Positions 33,454 through 41,812 of a stretch of DNA of 64,000 nt are shown in pieces. Numbering within the stretch: position 1 is the first letter of the stretch; each line of letters begins with the position of its first letter. The DNA comes from Bin5 sp965221345 (GTDB taxonomy: Bacteria > Chloroflexota > Anaerolineae > Caldilineales > Caldilineaceae): positions 310,001 through 374,000 of the forward strand of contig CBDCSD010000001.1 of the NCBI GenBank assembly GCA_965221345.1, in the 5' to 3' direction. A model generated the notes under the pieces. That model worked only from the letters and a program-made list of their open reading frames with translations, made no database searches and was not told the origin of the DNA. The position numbers were made by a program, and so were the translations under genes.

Positions 33454-34308
33454 CTAGCGTCCGGCCAGGCCGGAGAGGGCGACGCCGGAGACGAAATATT
33501 TGTTGGCGGCAAAGAAGACGACCAGGACGGGAACAAGCATCAACGTGGCGACGGCCATGATGAGCCGGAACTCGGTGAACTGCTCGTCGCCGAAGTAGCG
33601 CAGCCCCAACGCCAAAGTGCGGGCCTCTTCGCGATTAGTAAAGATCAGCGGCGACATGAAATCGTTCCAGTGGTGGATGAAAGAAAAGACGCCGACAGCG
33701 GCGACTGCGGGCTTGGTCAGCGGCATCGTAATCATCAAATAGATACGCAAACGCGAAGCGCCGTCGACAACGGCCGCCTCCTCCATCTCGACCGGCAAGG
33801 TCATTATGAACTGGCGGATGAGGAAAATGTAGAACGCCCCGCCGCCAAACCAGAAGGGCAGAAAAAGCGGCCACAGCGAATCGAACAGACCCATATACTT
33901 GAAGAGCAGGAAGCGCGGGATAAGCGTGGCAGCCCACGGCAGCATCATGGTGGAGAGGGTGAACGCGAACCAGACTTTGCGCCCATAGAAGGGGATGCGG
34001 GCGAAGGCGTAAGCAGCCATCGAGGCGGTCAGGATGGTGCCGAATGTGGCGAGGAAGGTGACGAGAATGCTGTTGAAGGTGAAGATCCAGAAGGGCGCGC
34101 GATTCCAGGCGACCCCATAGTTTTCCGGGTGGAAGGAGGAGGGGATCCACTCCGGCGGGTAGGTGAATTCAGCGCCGGCGGGCCGCAGGGAGGTCATGAT
34201 CAGCCAGTAAAGCGGCATCAGCGAGATCACGGCCCCCAGCACCAGCAGAAAGTAGGCTCCGATCTTGGCGGATATGGAAGCAATATACCTTTCTTCTCGT
34301 TCTACCAA
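33454..34308 (-). CDS. ABC sugar transporter permease (MalG-like)
   Basis: A 284-residue inner-membrane permease of the CUT1 group with six TM segments. The EAA loop that contacts the ATPase reads EMEEAAVVDGASRLRIYLMITMPL in two parts near residues 178-200. The start is taken as the TTG at 34308, since GGAGGT lies just before it; the nearby ATG is out of frame and runs into TAG after three codons. Partner permease and binding protein are directly upstream. No ATPase is encoded nearby, so a shared MsmK/UgpC-type ATPase elsewhere is expected. Confidence 0.92.
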   Translation of the reverse strand: MVEREERYIASISAKIGAYFLLVLGAVISLMPLYWLIMTSLRPAGAEFTYPPEWIPSSFHPENYGVAWNRAPFWIFTFNSILVTFLATFGTILTASMAAYAFARIPFYGRKVWFAFTLSTMMLPWAATLIPRFLLFKYMGLFDSLWPLFLPFWFGGGAFYIFLIRQFIMTLPVEMEEAAVVDGASRLRIYLMITMPLTKPAVAAVGVFSFIHHWNDFMSPLIFTNREEARTLALGLRYFGDEQFTEFRLIMAVATLMLVPVLVVFFAANKYFVSGVALSGLAGR

Positions 34309-34385
34309 TGCATACCTCCAAGGTGGCGGTTCATGAATCGTGGATAGTGAGCACAACCGGCCACCAGCCACTGACTACCGTTGTT

Positions 34386-35336
34386 CTAACTGGGTGCGCT
34401 GCCGCTCTCATAGTAGACCCATCGTCGCGCAAGATAGAACTGGATGGCGGTGATCACCAGAATAATCAGGAAAAGGATCCACGCCAGCCCGGAGGCGTAG
34501 CCCATGGCGAAGCTCTGGAACCCCTTGCGATAGATATAGAGCACGTAAAAAAGCGAAGAATTGATGGGGCCGCCGTTGGTGGCGATTAAGGCGACGGTGA
34601 AGGTCTGAAAGAGGCTGATGATGCCGATAATAAGGTTGAGAAAGATGACCGGGCTGATCAGCGGGATGGTGATGCTGAAAAAGCGGCGGATGTTGTTGGC
34701 GCCGTCCATGGATGCGGCTTCCAGCAGTTCCTCTGAAACGCCTTGCAGCGCGGCCAGAAAGATCACCATCTGCTGTCCCACAGCCCAGAGGCTCATCAGG
34801 ATCAGCGCAGGTTTGACGATCTGGGGGTCCCACAGCCAGTTGACCGGCGCGACCCCTACCAGCCGCAGCAGGGAGTTGATCAGGCCGAAGTCGAAGTTGA
34901 AGATCCAGACCCAGAGGAAGACATTGGCGACGGTCGGTGTCACGGTGGGGATGTAGTAGACGGTGCGGAAGAGGTTGACATTACGCACTTTCATGTTGAG
35001 AAGCACGGCCAGACATAGCGCCACAAGTAGTTGAGCGGGTACGCCGAGAAAGGCGTAGTAGGAGGTATTGTAGAGCGAGGTGTAGAAGAGTTTGTCCTGG
35101 AAAATCTTGTCGTAGTTTTCGAAAGCGACCCACTTGATTGGGCCGAAACCGGAGTATTTCGTCAGCGACAGGTAGCCGGAGGCCAGCATGGGGCCCACGG
35201 TAAAGGCCAGAAGGCCGATTATCCAGGGCGCCAGGAACAGATAGCCGGCGATGTTGTCCGCCTTGACTTTGCGCGACCATCTCGGTTTTCCGGTTGGTAC
35301 AGGGCTGCTCACCCCCAACGGGAAAGCGTCTGCCAT
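34386..35336 (-). CDS. ABC sugar transporter permease (MalF/UgpA-like)
   Basis: A 316-residue permease with six TM segments starting after a cytosolic head of about 28 residues. The EAA loop is EELLEAASMDGANNIRRFF followed by ITIPL near residues 213-236. It pairs with the MalG-like subunit downstream (gap of 77 bases) to form the channel of a carbohydrate importer. The binding-protein gene is 80 bases upstream with a stable hairpin between. Substrate cannot be read; location among Gfo/Idh/MocA and PhyH genes suggests a sugar, polyol or osmolyte. Confidence 0.93.
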   Translation of the reverse strand: MADAFPLGVSSPVPTGKPRWSRKVKADNIAGYLFLAPWIIGLLAFTVGPMLASGYLSLTKYSGFGPIKWVAFENYDKIFQDKLFYTSLYNTSYYAFLGVPAQLLVALCLAVLLNMKVRNVNLFRTVYYIPTVTPTVANVFLWVWIFNFDFGLINSLLRLVGVAPVNWLWDPQIVKPALILMSLWAVGQQMVIFLAALQGVSEELLEAASMDGANNIRRFFSITIPLISPVIFLNLIIGIISLFQTFTVALIATNGGPINSSLFYVLYIYRKGFQSFAMGYASGLAWILFLIILVITAIQFYLARRWVYYESGSAPS

Positions 35337-35356
35337 GAGCGAATCTCCAGGCGAGG

Positions 35357-35398
35357 AATGGCTGGTGGCCAGTTATTGACTACTGACCACCAGCCATT
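35357..35398 (-). other. intra-operon hairpin after binding-protein gene
   Basis: A perfect 12-bp stem (AATGGCTGGTGG with CCACCAGCCATT) and 18-nt loop between the binding-protein stop and the first permease start. There is no T-run, so it fits mRNA stabilisation or partial attenuation better than full termination. Confidence 0.8.
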
Positions 35399-35416
35399 GA
35401 AGTTGCTGAGCAGTAT

Positions 35417-36802
35417 CTACAGTCCGGCTTCGCGGACCTCTTCGTCCACTTCGGCTATGATGGCGTCGACTTCGGCAGCAACATCGTCCATCGCCTCCTG
35501 CGCCGTGGCATCACCGAGGATGATGCGATCCTTGGCCGCCTGGATCAGGTTGTCCATCTCCTGCTGGCGGGGCAGATGGGAGAAGGCGCGGATGTTGTTG
35601 AAGGAGTCTTCCCACATCTCCGCGGTCTCAAGGTTCGGCTCCAGGCTGCCCAGCCAGGCCTCGCTTTCGGCATGGCGTTTGACCATCGGCGAAGTCCAGC
35701 GCTCGCGTATGATGCGGAACTGGGCATCGTCCGAGATCAGGTACTGGCACATGGCCCACGCTTCATCGACATTCTCGGTCTGCAGGTAAATGCCGTGGGA
35801 GTTGGTGGCGTTGCGTACTTCGCGGTTGCCGTTCCACAGCGTGTTGAGCGGCACCAGCTGCATCTCCGACATAACGTCTTCGGGAATGAATTGGGCCTGG
35901 CCGCCGAGGACAAACTGCGCGCCCGGCCACTGCATGCAAAGGCGGCGCTGTCCCATCATCGCCACCCAGCCGCCGGGGATGTTGCTCTCGGCGGGGGTGG
36001 GCGCCCACCCTTTGGCCACGGAGCTGGTCATGTACTCCCAGGCCTCGAGCGCTTGGGGGCTGTTGAAGGCAGACGCGGTCTCGTCCGCATTCCAGACCGT
36101 GGCGTCGTTGCCCCAGATCCAAACGCACTGCATGCGGATCGTGCCGCCGCCGGGCAACGCGCAACCGTAAACGCGATCTTGGCCTTCGCCGCCGCTGACG
36201 GCGTCCATCGTATTGTCGAAGGCTTCGATGTCCCACTTCCCTTCCGCCCACAGTTCGGCAGGGTCGTCCATGCCGGCCTCGGCGACCATGCTCCGGTTGT
36301 AAAGCATGATGGTCGGGTTGTCGGAACGGGGGATGGCCCAACGCTTTCCGCGCCAAACGTTGTAGTCCCAGGCCTTGGTCATCTCGTCATCACTGACGCC
36401 AAGCGTGGGCATCAGTTCATCGAGCGGCATCAGCGCGCCGCGCAGGGCCATGGTGGCGTTGTGCATGGGATGGACGTCCAGCAGGTCGCCGACCGTGCCG
36501 CCGGCGAGACCGGTGAGCACCTTAGGTTCGTAGTCACCGTGCGGAATGATCAGCGAAGCTACGGTGACGCCGGGGTTGAGCTCTTCGTATTCGGCCATCA
36601 GCGTATCCCACAGCCCTTCAGAGCGGGCCATCGGCTGGTTCACCCAGAACTCAAGTGTGACCTCTTCCATTGCCGCTGCTCCCCCGCCGTCGCCTTCCGC
36701 CGACGGTGCTCCCGCCGGCGCGCAGGCGGCGATCAGGGCGCCGACAGATGTTGCGGTTGCCACGTGCATAAAGTCACGTCGGCTCATTGCGCGTTGTGTC
36801 AT
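35417..36802 (-). CDS. ABC transporter sugar-binding lipoprotein, Tat-type signal
   Basis: A 461-residue binding protein. The N-terminus MTQRAMSRRDFMHVATATSV has a twin-arginine motif (SRRDFM), and IAACAP is a lipobox, so it is probably a Tat-exported lipoprotein. The mature part is an extracellular solute-binding fold of family 1: TLEFWVNQPMARS, then ELNPGVTVASLIIP. GGAG nine bases upstream of 36802 sets the start; the ORF extends to 36976. It is the first gene of the binding protein-MalF-MalG operon, followed by a hairpin that would favour higher expression of this gene. Confidence 0.92.
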   Translation of the reverse strand: MTQRAMSRRDFMHVATATSVGALIAACAPAGAPSAEGDGGGAAAMEEVTLEFWVNQPMARSEGLWDTLMAEYEELNPGVTVASLIIPHGDYEPKVLTGLAGGTVGDLLDVHPMHNATMALRGALMPLDELMPTLGVSDDEMTKAWDYNVWRGKRWAIPRSDNPTIMLYNRSMVAEAGMDDPAELWAEGKWDIEAFDNTMDAVSGGEGQDRVYGCALPGGGTIRMQCVWIWGNDATVWNADETASAFNSPQALEAWEYMTSSVAKGWAPTPAESNIPGGWVAMMGQRRLCMQWPGAQFVLGGQAQFIPEDVMSEMQLVPLNTLWNGNREVRNATNSHGIYLQTENVDEAWAMCQYLISDDAQFRIIRERWTSPMVKRHAESEAWLGSLEPNLETAEMWEDSFNNIRAFSHLPRQQEMDNLIQAAKDRIILGDATAQEAMDDVAAEVDAIIAEVDEEVREAGL

Positions 36803-37436
36803 TTTGCGTTGCTCCTTTGGATGGTGAAATGGAATCGTAGAACGGATCATCTCTGGCAGACTATTCGAAGAACTTTCACTGCGCGGCCGATACCGGTTGC
36901 GGGCAGCTTCGGAAACCTCCGTCAAACGAGGTGGGGTGTTGCGAGAAAAGATAACACGGGTTCGAGATCGTGTCAATCAGCGGGCAGACGGGGTCTGCGC
37001 CAGATTTCCTGGGCATCCGCTGTCTGAACCAGGATTCTCAGGATTCGAGGATAGACAGGATGGCCGGCGATGGCTCGACTGCTGACAGGAAAATCTGCGA
37101 ACGGGCACGAAGACGCACCAAGAAAGTTGGCTAGGACTGACCGGGACAGATCGACTGCTGAAGCCTGGTTCCTGGTCGGCTGAAAGGGTGCAACGTAATG
37201 ACCCAAAAATCTGCGATGCATTCCTGTCTGGGGGTGTCCAGCAGTCTTGGGGTGATAATGGGAGAGATCGTTATCCGGAAACTCTTGTCTGTGCCGGGGG
37301 CCGGCGAGGCGTCCACAGTCCCAGCGGTGATGTCCAGAACTCTGGCATACGATCGCAGTCGCTGAAGCGCGCTGGCGCATCAGTGCACAGGCTGCCCGAT
37401 CCGTCCGGGGAGTCGAGCAGGGTTGTCTTGAGCGCC
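36803..37436. other. intergenic segment, one short repeat element
   Basis: About 630 bases. The frames here (for example minus 37380-36973) show no family similarity. A four-fold AGGAT element is at 37022-37062; otherwise nothing clear is seen. Confidence 0.65.
37022..37062 (+). repeat. AGGAT-spaced element
   Basis: TCTGAACCAGGATTCTC, AGGATTCGAGGATAG, ACAGGATGG: four AGGAT words starting at 37031, 37040, 37048 and 37057, at 8-9 nt spacing. Elements of this look are scattered in many bacterial genomes. Confidence 0.6.
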
Positions 37437-38348
37437 CTATCGGATCGGTACATGATAGCGGGCGACGATATCCTGCCCCTCCTCACCGAGCGCAAATTCG
37501 ATAACTTTCTGTATGGACGGGTCACCGCTCTGACGGATGAGCAGATACAGGGGCCGCGCCAAGGGATATTGGTAATCGGCCAGGTCTGCGCCAAATGGCA
37601 CACGCCCCTCGATAGAGACAGCTTTGACCGTTCGCTCAGCAGTAGCGGGGTGCGGAGTGTTCTCTCTCTTCTCTGCGTCGGGCTCTCCATTCTGCGAGAG
37701 ATACGCAGACGTGACATAGCCGATGGCGTCGCGATGGGAAGCCACATACTCCACGACATTGCTGCTGGTTGACATGACGACCGCTGTCAGAGAGACGCGC
37801 TCCTCGTCCATGACACGGTTTTCGAACAGCTCACGCGTGGCGCTGCCGTCCTCGCGGCTCACCAGGAGCACATCTCTGGCGCCGCCAACTTCCACCCAGT
37901 TCAACGCACGCCCTCTGAAGATCTCCCGAATCTGCTCCAGTGTCAGCGCCTCCACTGGATTCTCGCTGTTAACGACCAGCGCGATTCCATCCAGCCCAAT
38001 CGGTGTGCGGACAAGGCCGGCCGGTATTTCGGCGTCCGGGTAGGCCGCGGTGCTGGCCGCAATGTCAGCCTGCCCGGAGGACAGCCACTGTTCTCCCATT
38101 CGGCTGCCCCCGCCGCGCAATCTGAACTGCACATGTGGATTGCGGGCGCTGTAAGCGGCAGTCAATTCGATTAGCAGGGGCCGCATCTCCGTTGAACCGG
38201 CGATAGTCAAGGTGACCGGTTCGGGCGTGGGAATCGCCCTGGACCCGCTTGGCAGCGCGCAACCGGAAAGCAGGCAGCCCGCCAGAACTAACCGCATGAG
38301 CAGCGTCGGAAGAAAGCCGAGATGAAGGTCCCGCAGGTAAAAGTTCAT
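37437..38348 (-). CDS. PstS-like phosphate-binding lipoprotein
   Basis: A 303-residue lipoprotein: hydrophobic leader with lipobox LLSGC, then a PBP-like domain starting VTLTIAGSTEMRPLLIELT. The family signatures are FRLRGGGSRMGEQWL (phosphate-loop region), ASREDGSATRELFENRV-like VSREDGSATRELF, and IGYVTSAYLSQ. PstS proteins deliver phosphate to PstCA-B; none of these is adjacent, so it may be a sensor or scavenger. Its ATG overlaps the uppP stop by four bases, so translation is coupled to the undecaprenyl-diphosphatase gene. Phosphate release by UppP gives a loose functional tie only. Confidence 0.83.
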   Translation of the reverse strand: MNFYLRDLHLGFLPTLLMRLVLAGCLLSGCALPSGSRAIPTPEPVTLTIAGSTEMRPLLIELTAAYSARNPHVQFRLRGGGSRMGEQWLSSGQADIAASTAAYPDAEIPAGLVRTPIGLDGIALVVNSENPVEALTLEQIREIFRGRALNWVEVGGARDVLLVSREDGSATRELFENRVMDEERVSLTAVVMSTSSNVVEYVASHRDAIGYVTSAYLSQNGEPDAEKRENTPHPATAERTVKAVSIEGRVPFGADLADYQYPLARPLYLLIRQSGDPSIQKVIEFALGEEGQDIVARYHVPIR

Positions 38349-39202
38349 TGGATCCGAAGGGCAAAAAGTGTCAGAACCGCAATGCTGACGAGCAGACAGT
38401 ATACGGAAAACGGGTAGAGGCTGTTGCGGCGCACATAGGCCAGCAGAAACCGGATCGCGGCATACCCGCAGACCGCACTGGTGATGAATCCGACCAGCAA
38501 AGCCGGCATTTCGGCCACCACAGCCGCCGGCTCCGTAGCCAGCATGTCACCGACCTGCAACAGGCCGGCGCCCAGGAAGGCAGGCGCCCCCAACAGAAAG
38601 CTGTAGCGGGCCGCTGCTTCGCGGCGTAGCCCCTGGGCCAAGGCCGCGGCAATCGTCGTCCCGCTGCGGCTGATGCCCGGCGCCAGCGCCGCGGCCTGGG
38701 CCAGACCGATCAGGAAGGACTGCCGCAACGACATTTGCGCCAGCGGCGCGCGCGCGCCGACATTGCGGCTCATCCATTCGCTGCCAGCCAGCAGCAGAGC
38801 CGTCACCGCCAGAAAGAAGGCGGCGGCCTGCGGTGTATGATAGAGCCGTTCCAGGGGATCTTTCAACAACAGGCCGGTGATGGCAGCCGGAACCGATCCC
38901 AATACGATAAACCAACCCAGCCGGGCGTTCATATCCTTCAGCAAGGAGGGCACGTCGCCCGTCTTGCCAATGGCTCGGAGGCTGCGCAGGGTAGCCAGGA
39001 TGATGGCGGCAAAATCCCGCCCAAAGACCGCCAGAATCGACAGAAGCGTCCCCAGATGCACGACTGTATCAAAGAGAAGCGATGAGGACTTCCAGCCGAA
39101 CAACCAGGGGACGATTACCAGATGGCCGCTGCTGCTGACTGGCAGAAACTCGCTGGCGCCCTGCACCAGGCCCAGAACAAATGCCTTGAAAAGCTCAAAC
39201 AT
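38345..39202 (-). CDS. uppP: undecaprenyl-diphosphatase
   Basis: A 285-residue integral membrane enzyme of the BacA/UppP family which dephosphorylates undecaprenyl diphosphate to recycle the lipid carrier for cell-wall and glycan synthesis, and can give bacitracin resistance. The two re-entrant catalytic motifs are clear: EFLPVSSSGHLVI (about 18-30) and PGISRSGTTIA (about 173-183). About eight TM segments follow the expected pattern. Length is normal. It is the first gene of a two-gene unit with the PstS-like lipoprotein. Confidence 0.95.
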   Translation of the reverse strand: MFELFKAFVLGLVQGASEFLPVSSSGHLVIVPWLFGWKSSSLLFDTVVHLGTLLSILAVFGRDFAAIILATLRSLRAIGKTGDVPSLLKDMNARLGWFIVLGSVPAAITGLLLKDPLERLYHTPQAAAFFLAVTALLLAGSEWMSRNVGARAPLAQMSLRQSFLIGLAQAAALAPGISRSGTTIAAALAQGLRREAAARYSFLLGAPAFLGAGLLQVGDMLATEPAAVVAEMPALLVGFITSAVCGYAAIRFLLAYVRRNSLYPFSVYCLLVSIAVLTLFALRIQ

Positions 39203-39297
39203 GAATTCGCGACTTTTCCCTGTACGCGTTGACGCGGGAGAGGAGGGGTGAGGGGGTTCTCTTCTCTTCGCTCTCTGCCTGTATGAGGACTGGCCTG

Positions 39298-40467
39298 TTA
39301 GGAAGCGGCCGGCAGCGCCTCTACTCTCCGCTGGCGCTGTTCATGCCGAACCCGTTGATCGGTAATCTGATAGGCCTGCAGAAACCGGGTCCGGAAGGAT
39401 GCAAATGTGCTTTGCGCAATCGCCGCCCGAATTTGCTCCATCAACTGTTGCATAAAATGCAGGTTATGTATAGTCGCCAAGCGCAGGCCGCTGATTTCAC
39501 CGCTTATGATGAGATGACGCAGGTAGGCGCGGCTGAACGTTCGGCATGTATAACAGGCGCACCCCTCCTGGATGGGGCGGCTGTCCTCAGCGAAACGGGC
39601 ATTGCGGATATTGAACCGGCCGTCTGGTATCAGCAGCGTGCCGTTGCGGGCGATGCGGGTAGGCAACACGCAGTCGAACAGATCCACTCCGCGCCGGACC
39701 GCCTCGACAATGTCTTCCGGCGCGCCGACGCCCATCAGATAGCGCGGTTTGTGAGCAGGCAGGTGCGGACAGGTGGCGTCGAGCGTGTTATACATCTGCT
39801 CTTTCGTCTCGCCCACGGCCAGACCGCCGATGGCATAACCGGGAAAGTCCAGCCCGGTCAGAATCCGGGCGCTCTCTGCCCGCAGTTCCGGGTAGATTCC
39901 GCCCTGCACAATGCCGAAAAGCGCCTGATCCGGGCGCGAATGGGCGGCTTTACAGCGTTCGGCCCAAGCGTGGGTTCGCGACAGCGCCTGCGTCAGATAG
40001 TCGGGATCATGCGGGTCGGCGCACTCGTCCAGCACCATTGCAATGTCCGCGCCCAGCCGCTCCTCGATCTCGATCACCCGCTCCGGCGTAAAGCGGTGGG
40101 CGGACCCATCGATATGGCTGCGAAAGGTCACACCGTCCGCGTCCAGTTGACGACGATGGGCCAGACTGAACACCTGATAGCCGCCGGAGTCGGTCAGAAT
40201 CGGGCCGTCCCAGCCCATAAAACGGTGAAGGCCCCCCAGCCGCTCGATCCGCTCGTGGCCGGGCCGCAGATAGAGATGGTAGGTATTGGCCAGCAGGATC
40301 GATGTGCCCAGCTCCGTCAGGTCGCGCGGCTCCAGCGTCTTGACGTTGGCCGCGGTGCCCACCGGGGCAAAGGCCGGCATCTCCACGGGGCCGTGGGGCG
40401 TGTGAAATGTAGAGCGGCGCGCTCCGCCGTCTGTCCTCTGAATCTGAAACGTGAACTGCCCGGTCAC
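39298..40467 (-). CDS. tgt: tRNA-guanine transglycosylase
   Basis: A 389-residue TIM-barrel enzyme that exchanges guanine-34 for the queuosine precursor preQ1 in Asp, Asn, His and Tyr tRNAs. Motifs: LTDSGGYQVFSL (catalytic Asp), IGGLAVGE (substrate loop), DCVLPTRIARNG, and the zinc site CYTCRTFSRAYLRHL with the later His in TIHNLHFM. Length is normal. The start MTGQFTFQIQ is 23 bases after the hairpin ending the previous gene's transcript. No queuosine biosynthesis gene is near. Confidence 0.96.
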   Translation of the reverse strand: MTGQFTFQIQRTDGGARRSTFHTPHGPVEMPAFAPVGTAANVKTLEPRDLTELGTSILLANTYHLYLRPGHERIERLGGLHRFMGWDGPILTDSGGYQVFSLAHRRQLDADGVTFRSHIDGSAHRFTPERVIEIEERLGADIAMVLDECADPHDPDYLTQALSRTHAWAERCKAAHSRPDQALFGIVQGGIYPELRAESARILTGLDFPGYAIGGLAVGETKEQMYNTLDATCPHLPAHKPRYLMGVGAPEDIVEAVRRGVDLFDCVLPTRIARNGTLLIPDGRFNIRNARFAEDSRPIQEGCACYTCRTFSRAYLRHLIISGEISGLRLATIHNLHFMQQLMEQIRAAIAQSTFASFRTRFLQAYQITDQRVRHEQRQRRVEALPAAS

Positions 40468-40490
40468 ATCAACCTCGAATCAAATTGGAA

Positions 40491-40530
40491 ATAAAAAAGC
40501 AGAAAAAATGCTATCGCATTCCTTCTGCTT
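40491..40530 (-). terminator. rho-independent terminator of the Uma2 gene
   Basis: Outer stem AAGCAGAA with TTCTGCTT and an inner AATGC/GCATT pair; read on the minus strand it is followed by TTTTTTATTT. It separates the Uma2 gene from tgt. Confidence 0.82.
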
Positions 40531-40654
40531 TGTCAATGCAGCTGCCTTGGCGTGCCGTTTCCCTACTTACGCAATCCTACGAGTGGTCCTGGCGTCAGGC
40601 GGGCTTCGCCTTCATTGCGAAGAGCCTGTGGTCCACGAAGAGCGGTATCCGCAC

Positions 40655-41656
40655 TCAGGAGCGTCGCTGGCGCAGGCGGGCCACTTCGGCTTTCATTGCT
40701 TGCAACTCTTCTTCGGCTGCGCGTCGTGCGGCCGCTTCGGCGTTGGCGCGTTGGGTTTCCGTGTCGGCGCGTTGGGTTTCCGTGTCGGCGCGTTGGGTTT
40801 CCGTGTCGGCGCGTTCCGCCGCCTTTTCAGCTCTGGTCTCAGCGACCAGCAAATCGGGAATGACATAGTCCGCATACACTTCGTCCCGAGCCAATTCGGC
40901 CAGTAGAGGCTCCCGCAACAGATCCGCGCGACGGAACTGGAAGCCGGGCAACACCTGCGAACGAATCACGCCTTCCCCGTCTGGCTCGATCTCTTCATAG
41001 CTCCCACCGGCGCCTAGCAGGTAGAAGTGCATGTGCCGGTCGTTAGGGTCGAGAATGAAGTATTCCTTCACCCCGGCGCGGGCATACCCTTCCTTTTTCT
41101 CTACTGTATCCCGTCGCACCTCTGCCGTTGTCGAATCGGACAACTCTTCCACGATCATGTCGCAGACCCCGATGTAGGAGCGTTGATCAATCGCTCCCCA
41201 AGGCGCTGGATTGTCGTCCAGGATGATGCCGATGTCCGGCTTGAATACCACTTCCCATTTCCCCGACGGCAGACTCTCATCCCGAACCGACATGTAGGTG
41301 CCGGTTTCCAAGAATAGTATTTTTGCGATCGGATGCACGTCAACATAGCAACTCAAGAGGCCAAAAAACCAGCGATACTGTTCGGTCTGGGCAAAGTTTG
41401 GCAAAGGTTTGGCCTCCAGAATGCCGTTGTTCCATTCGTAGCTGACGTCGATATGCGGGTGAGGGCGTTCATACCACTTTTCCCAGTACTCTTCCAGAGT
41501 GACGCGGAGGCCGTCGGCGGGCGCCCAGTTTTCGACGCGCTCCATTCGAGAAGGAGCGGAGTTGTCTACCGGTCTGTCGGACAGTGGAGCGCCGTTCGCT
41601 TGGGGAGGCTCTGCCTGTTTCTGTCGCACGTTATGCACGATCTCTTTGGGGTCCAT
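40655..41656 (-). CDS. Uma2-family (DUF820) nuclease-like protein with coiled-coil tail
   Basis: A 333-residue protein. Residues about 50-255 form a Uma2 PD-(D/E)xK-type domain: WEVVFKPDIGIIL, MIVEELSDSTTAEVRRDT, KKEGYARAGVKEYFILDP carry the core Asp, Glu and Lys. The C-terminal about 70 residues are a coiled coil containing three exact heptads ADTETQR. Uma2 proteins are abundant in Chloroflexota and Cyanobacteria; their cellular role is unknown. The heptads come from a 21-bp tandem repeat at 40746-40808. It has its own terminator. Confidence 0.87.
   Translation of the reverse strand: MDPKEIVHNVRQKQAEPPQANGAPLSDRPVDNSAPSRMERVENWAPADGLRVTLEEYWEKWYERPHPHIDVSYEWNNGILEAKPLPNFAQTEQYRWFFGLLSCYVDVHPIAKILFLETGTYMSVRDESLPSGKWEVVFKPDIGIILDDNPAPWGAIDQRSYIGVCDMIVEELSDSTTAEVRRDTVEKKEGYARAGVKEYFILDPNDRHMHFYLLGAGGSYEEIEPDGEGVIRSQVLPGFQFRRADLLREPLLAELARDEVYADYVIPDLLVAETRAEKAAERADTETQRADTETQRADTETQRANAEAAARRAAEEELQAMKAEVARLRQRRS
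40746..40808 (-). repeat. three-copy 21-bp in-frame repeat
   Basis: Three perfect units (GCGCGTTGGGTTTCC plus GTGTCG on the plus strand) inside the Uma2 gene, encoding ADTETQR each time. Confidence 0.95.
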
Positions 41657-41812
41657 GCTGTCTCCTCTTCGCCAGCTCAGGCTTCAGGGCGCGGCGCAGC
41701 TATCTGCGGAGAGTTTACCACCTGCCGCTGTGCTGGTGCAACGGCGCCGGCCTCTTCCCACATCTCACTCTTGGAACGTGTACCTTTCCGGACGTCCTCG
41801 GTTCCGAATAAG

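Noticed and set aside
35576..37027. 483-residue plus-strand ORF opposite the binding-protein gene
   Set aside because: Antisense shadow; no motif and no ribosome binding site.
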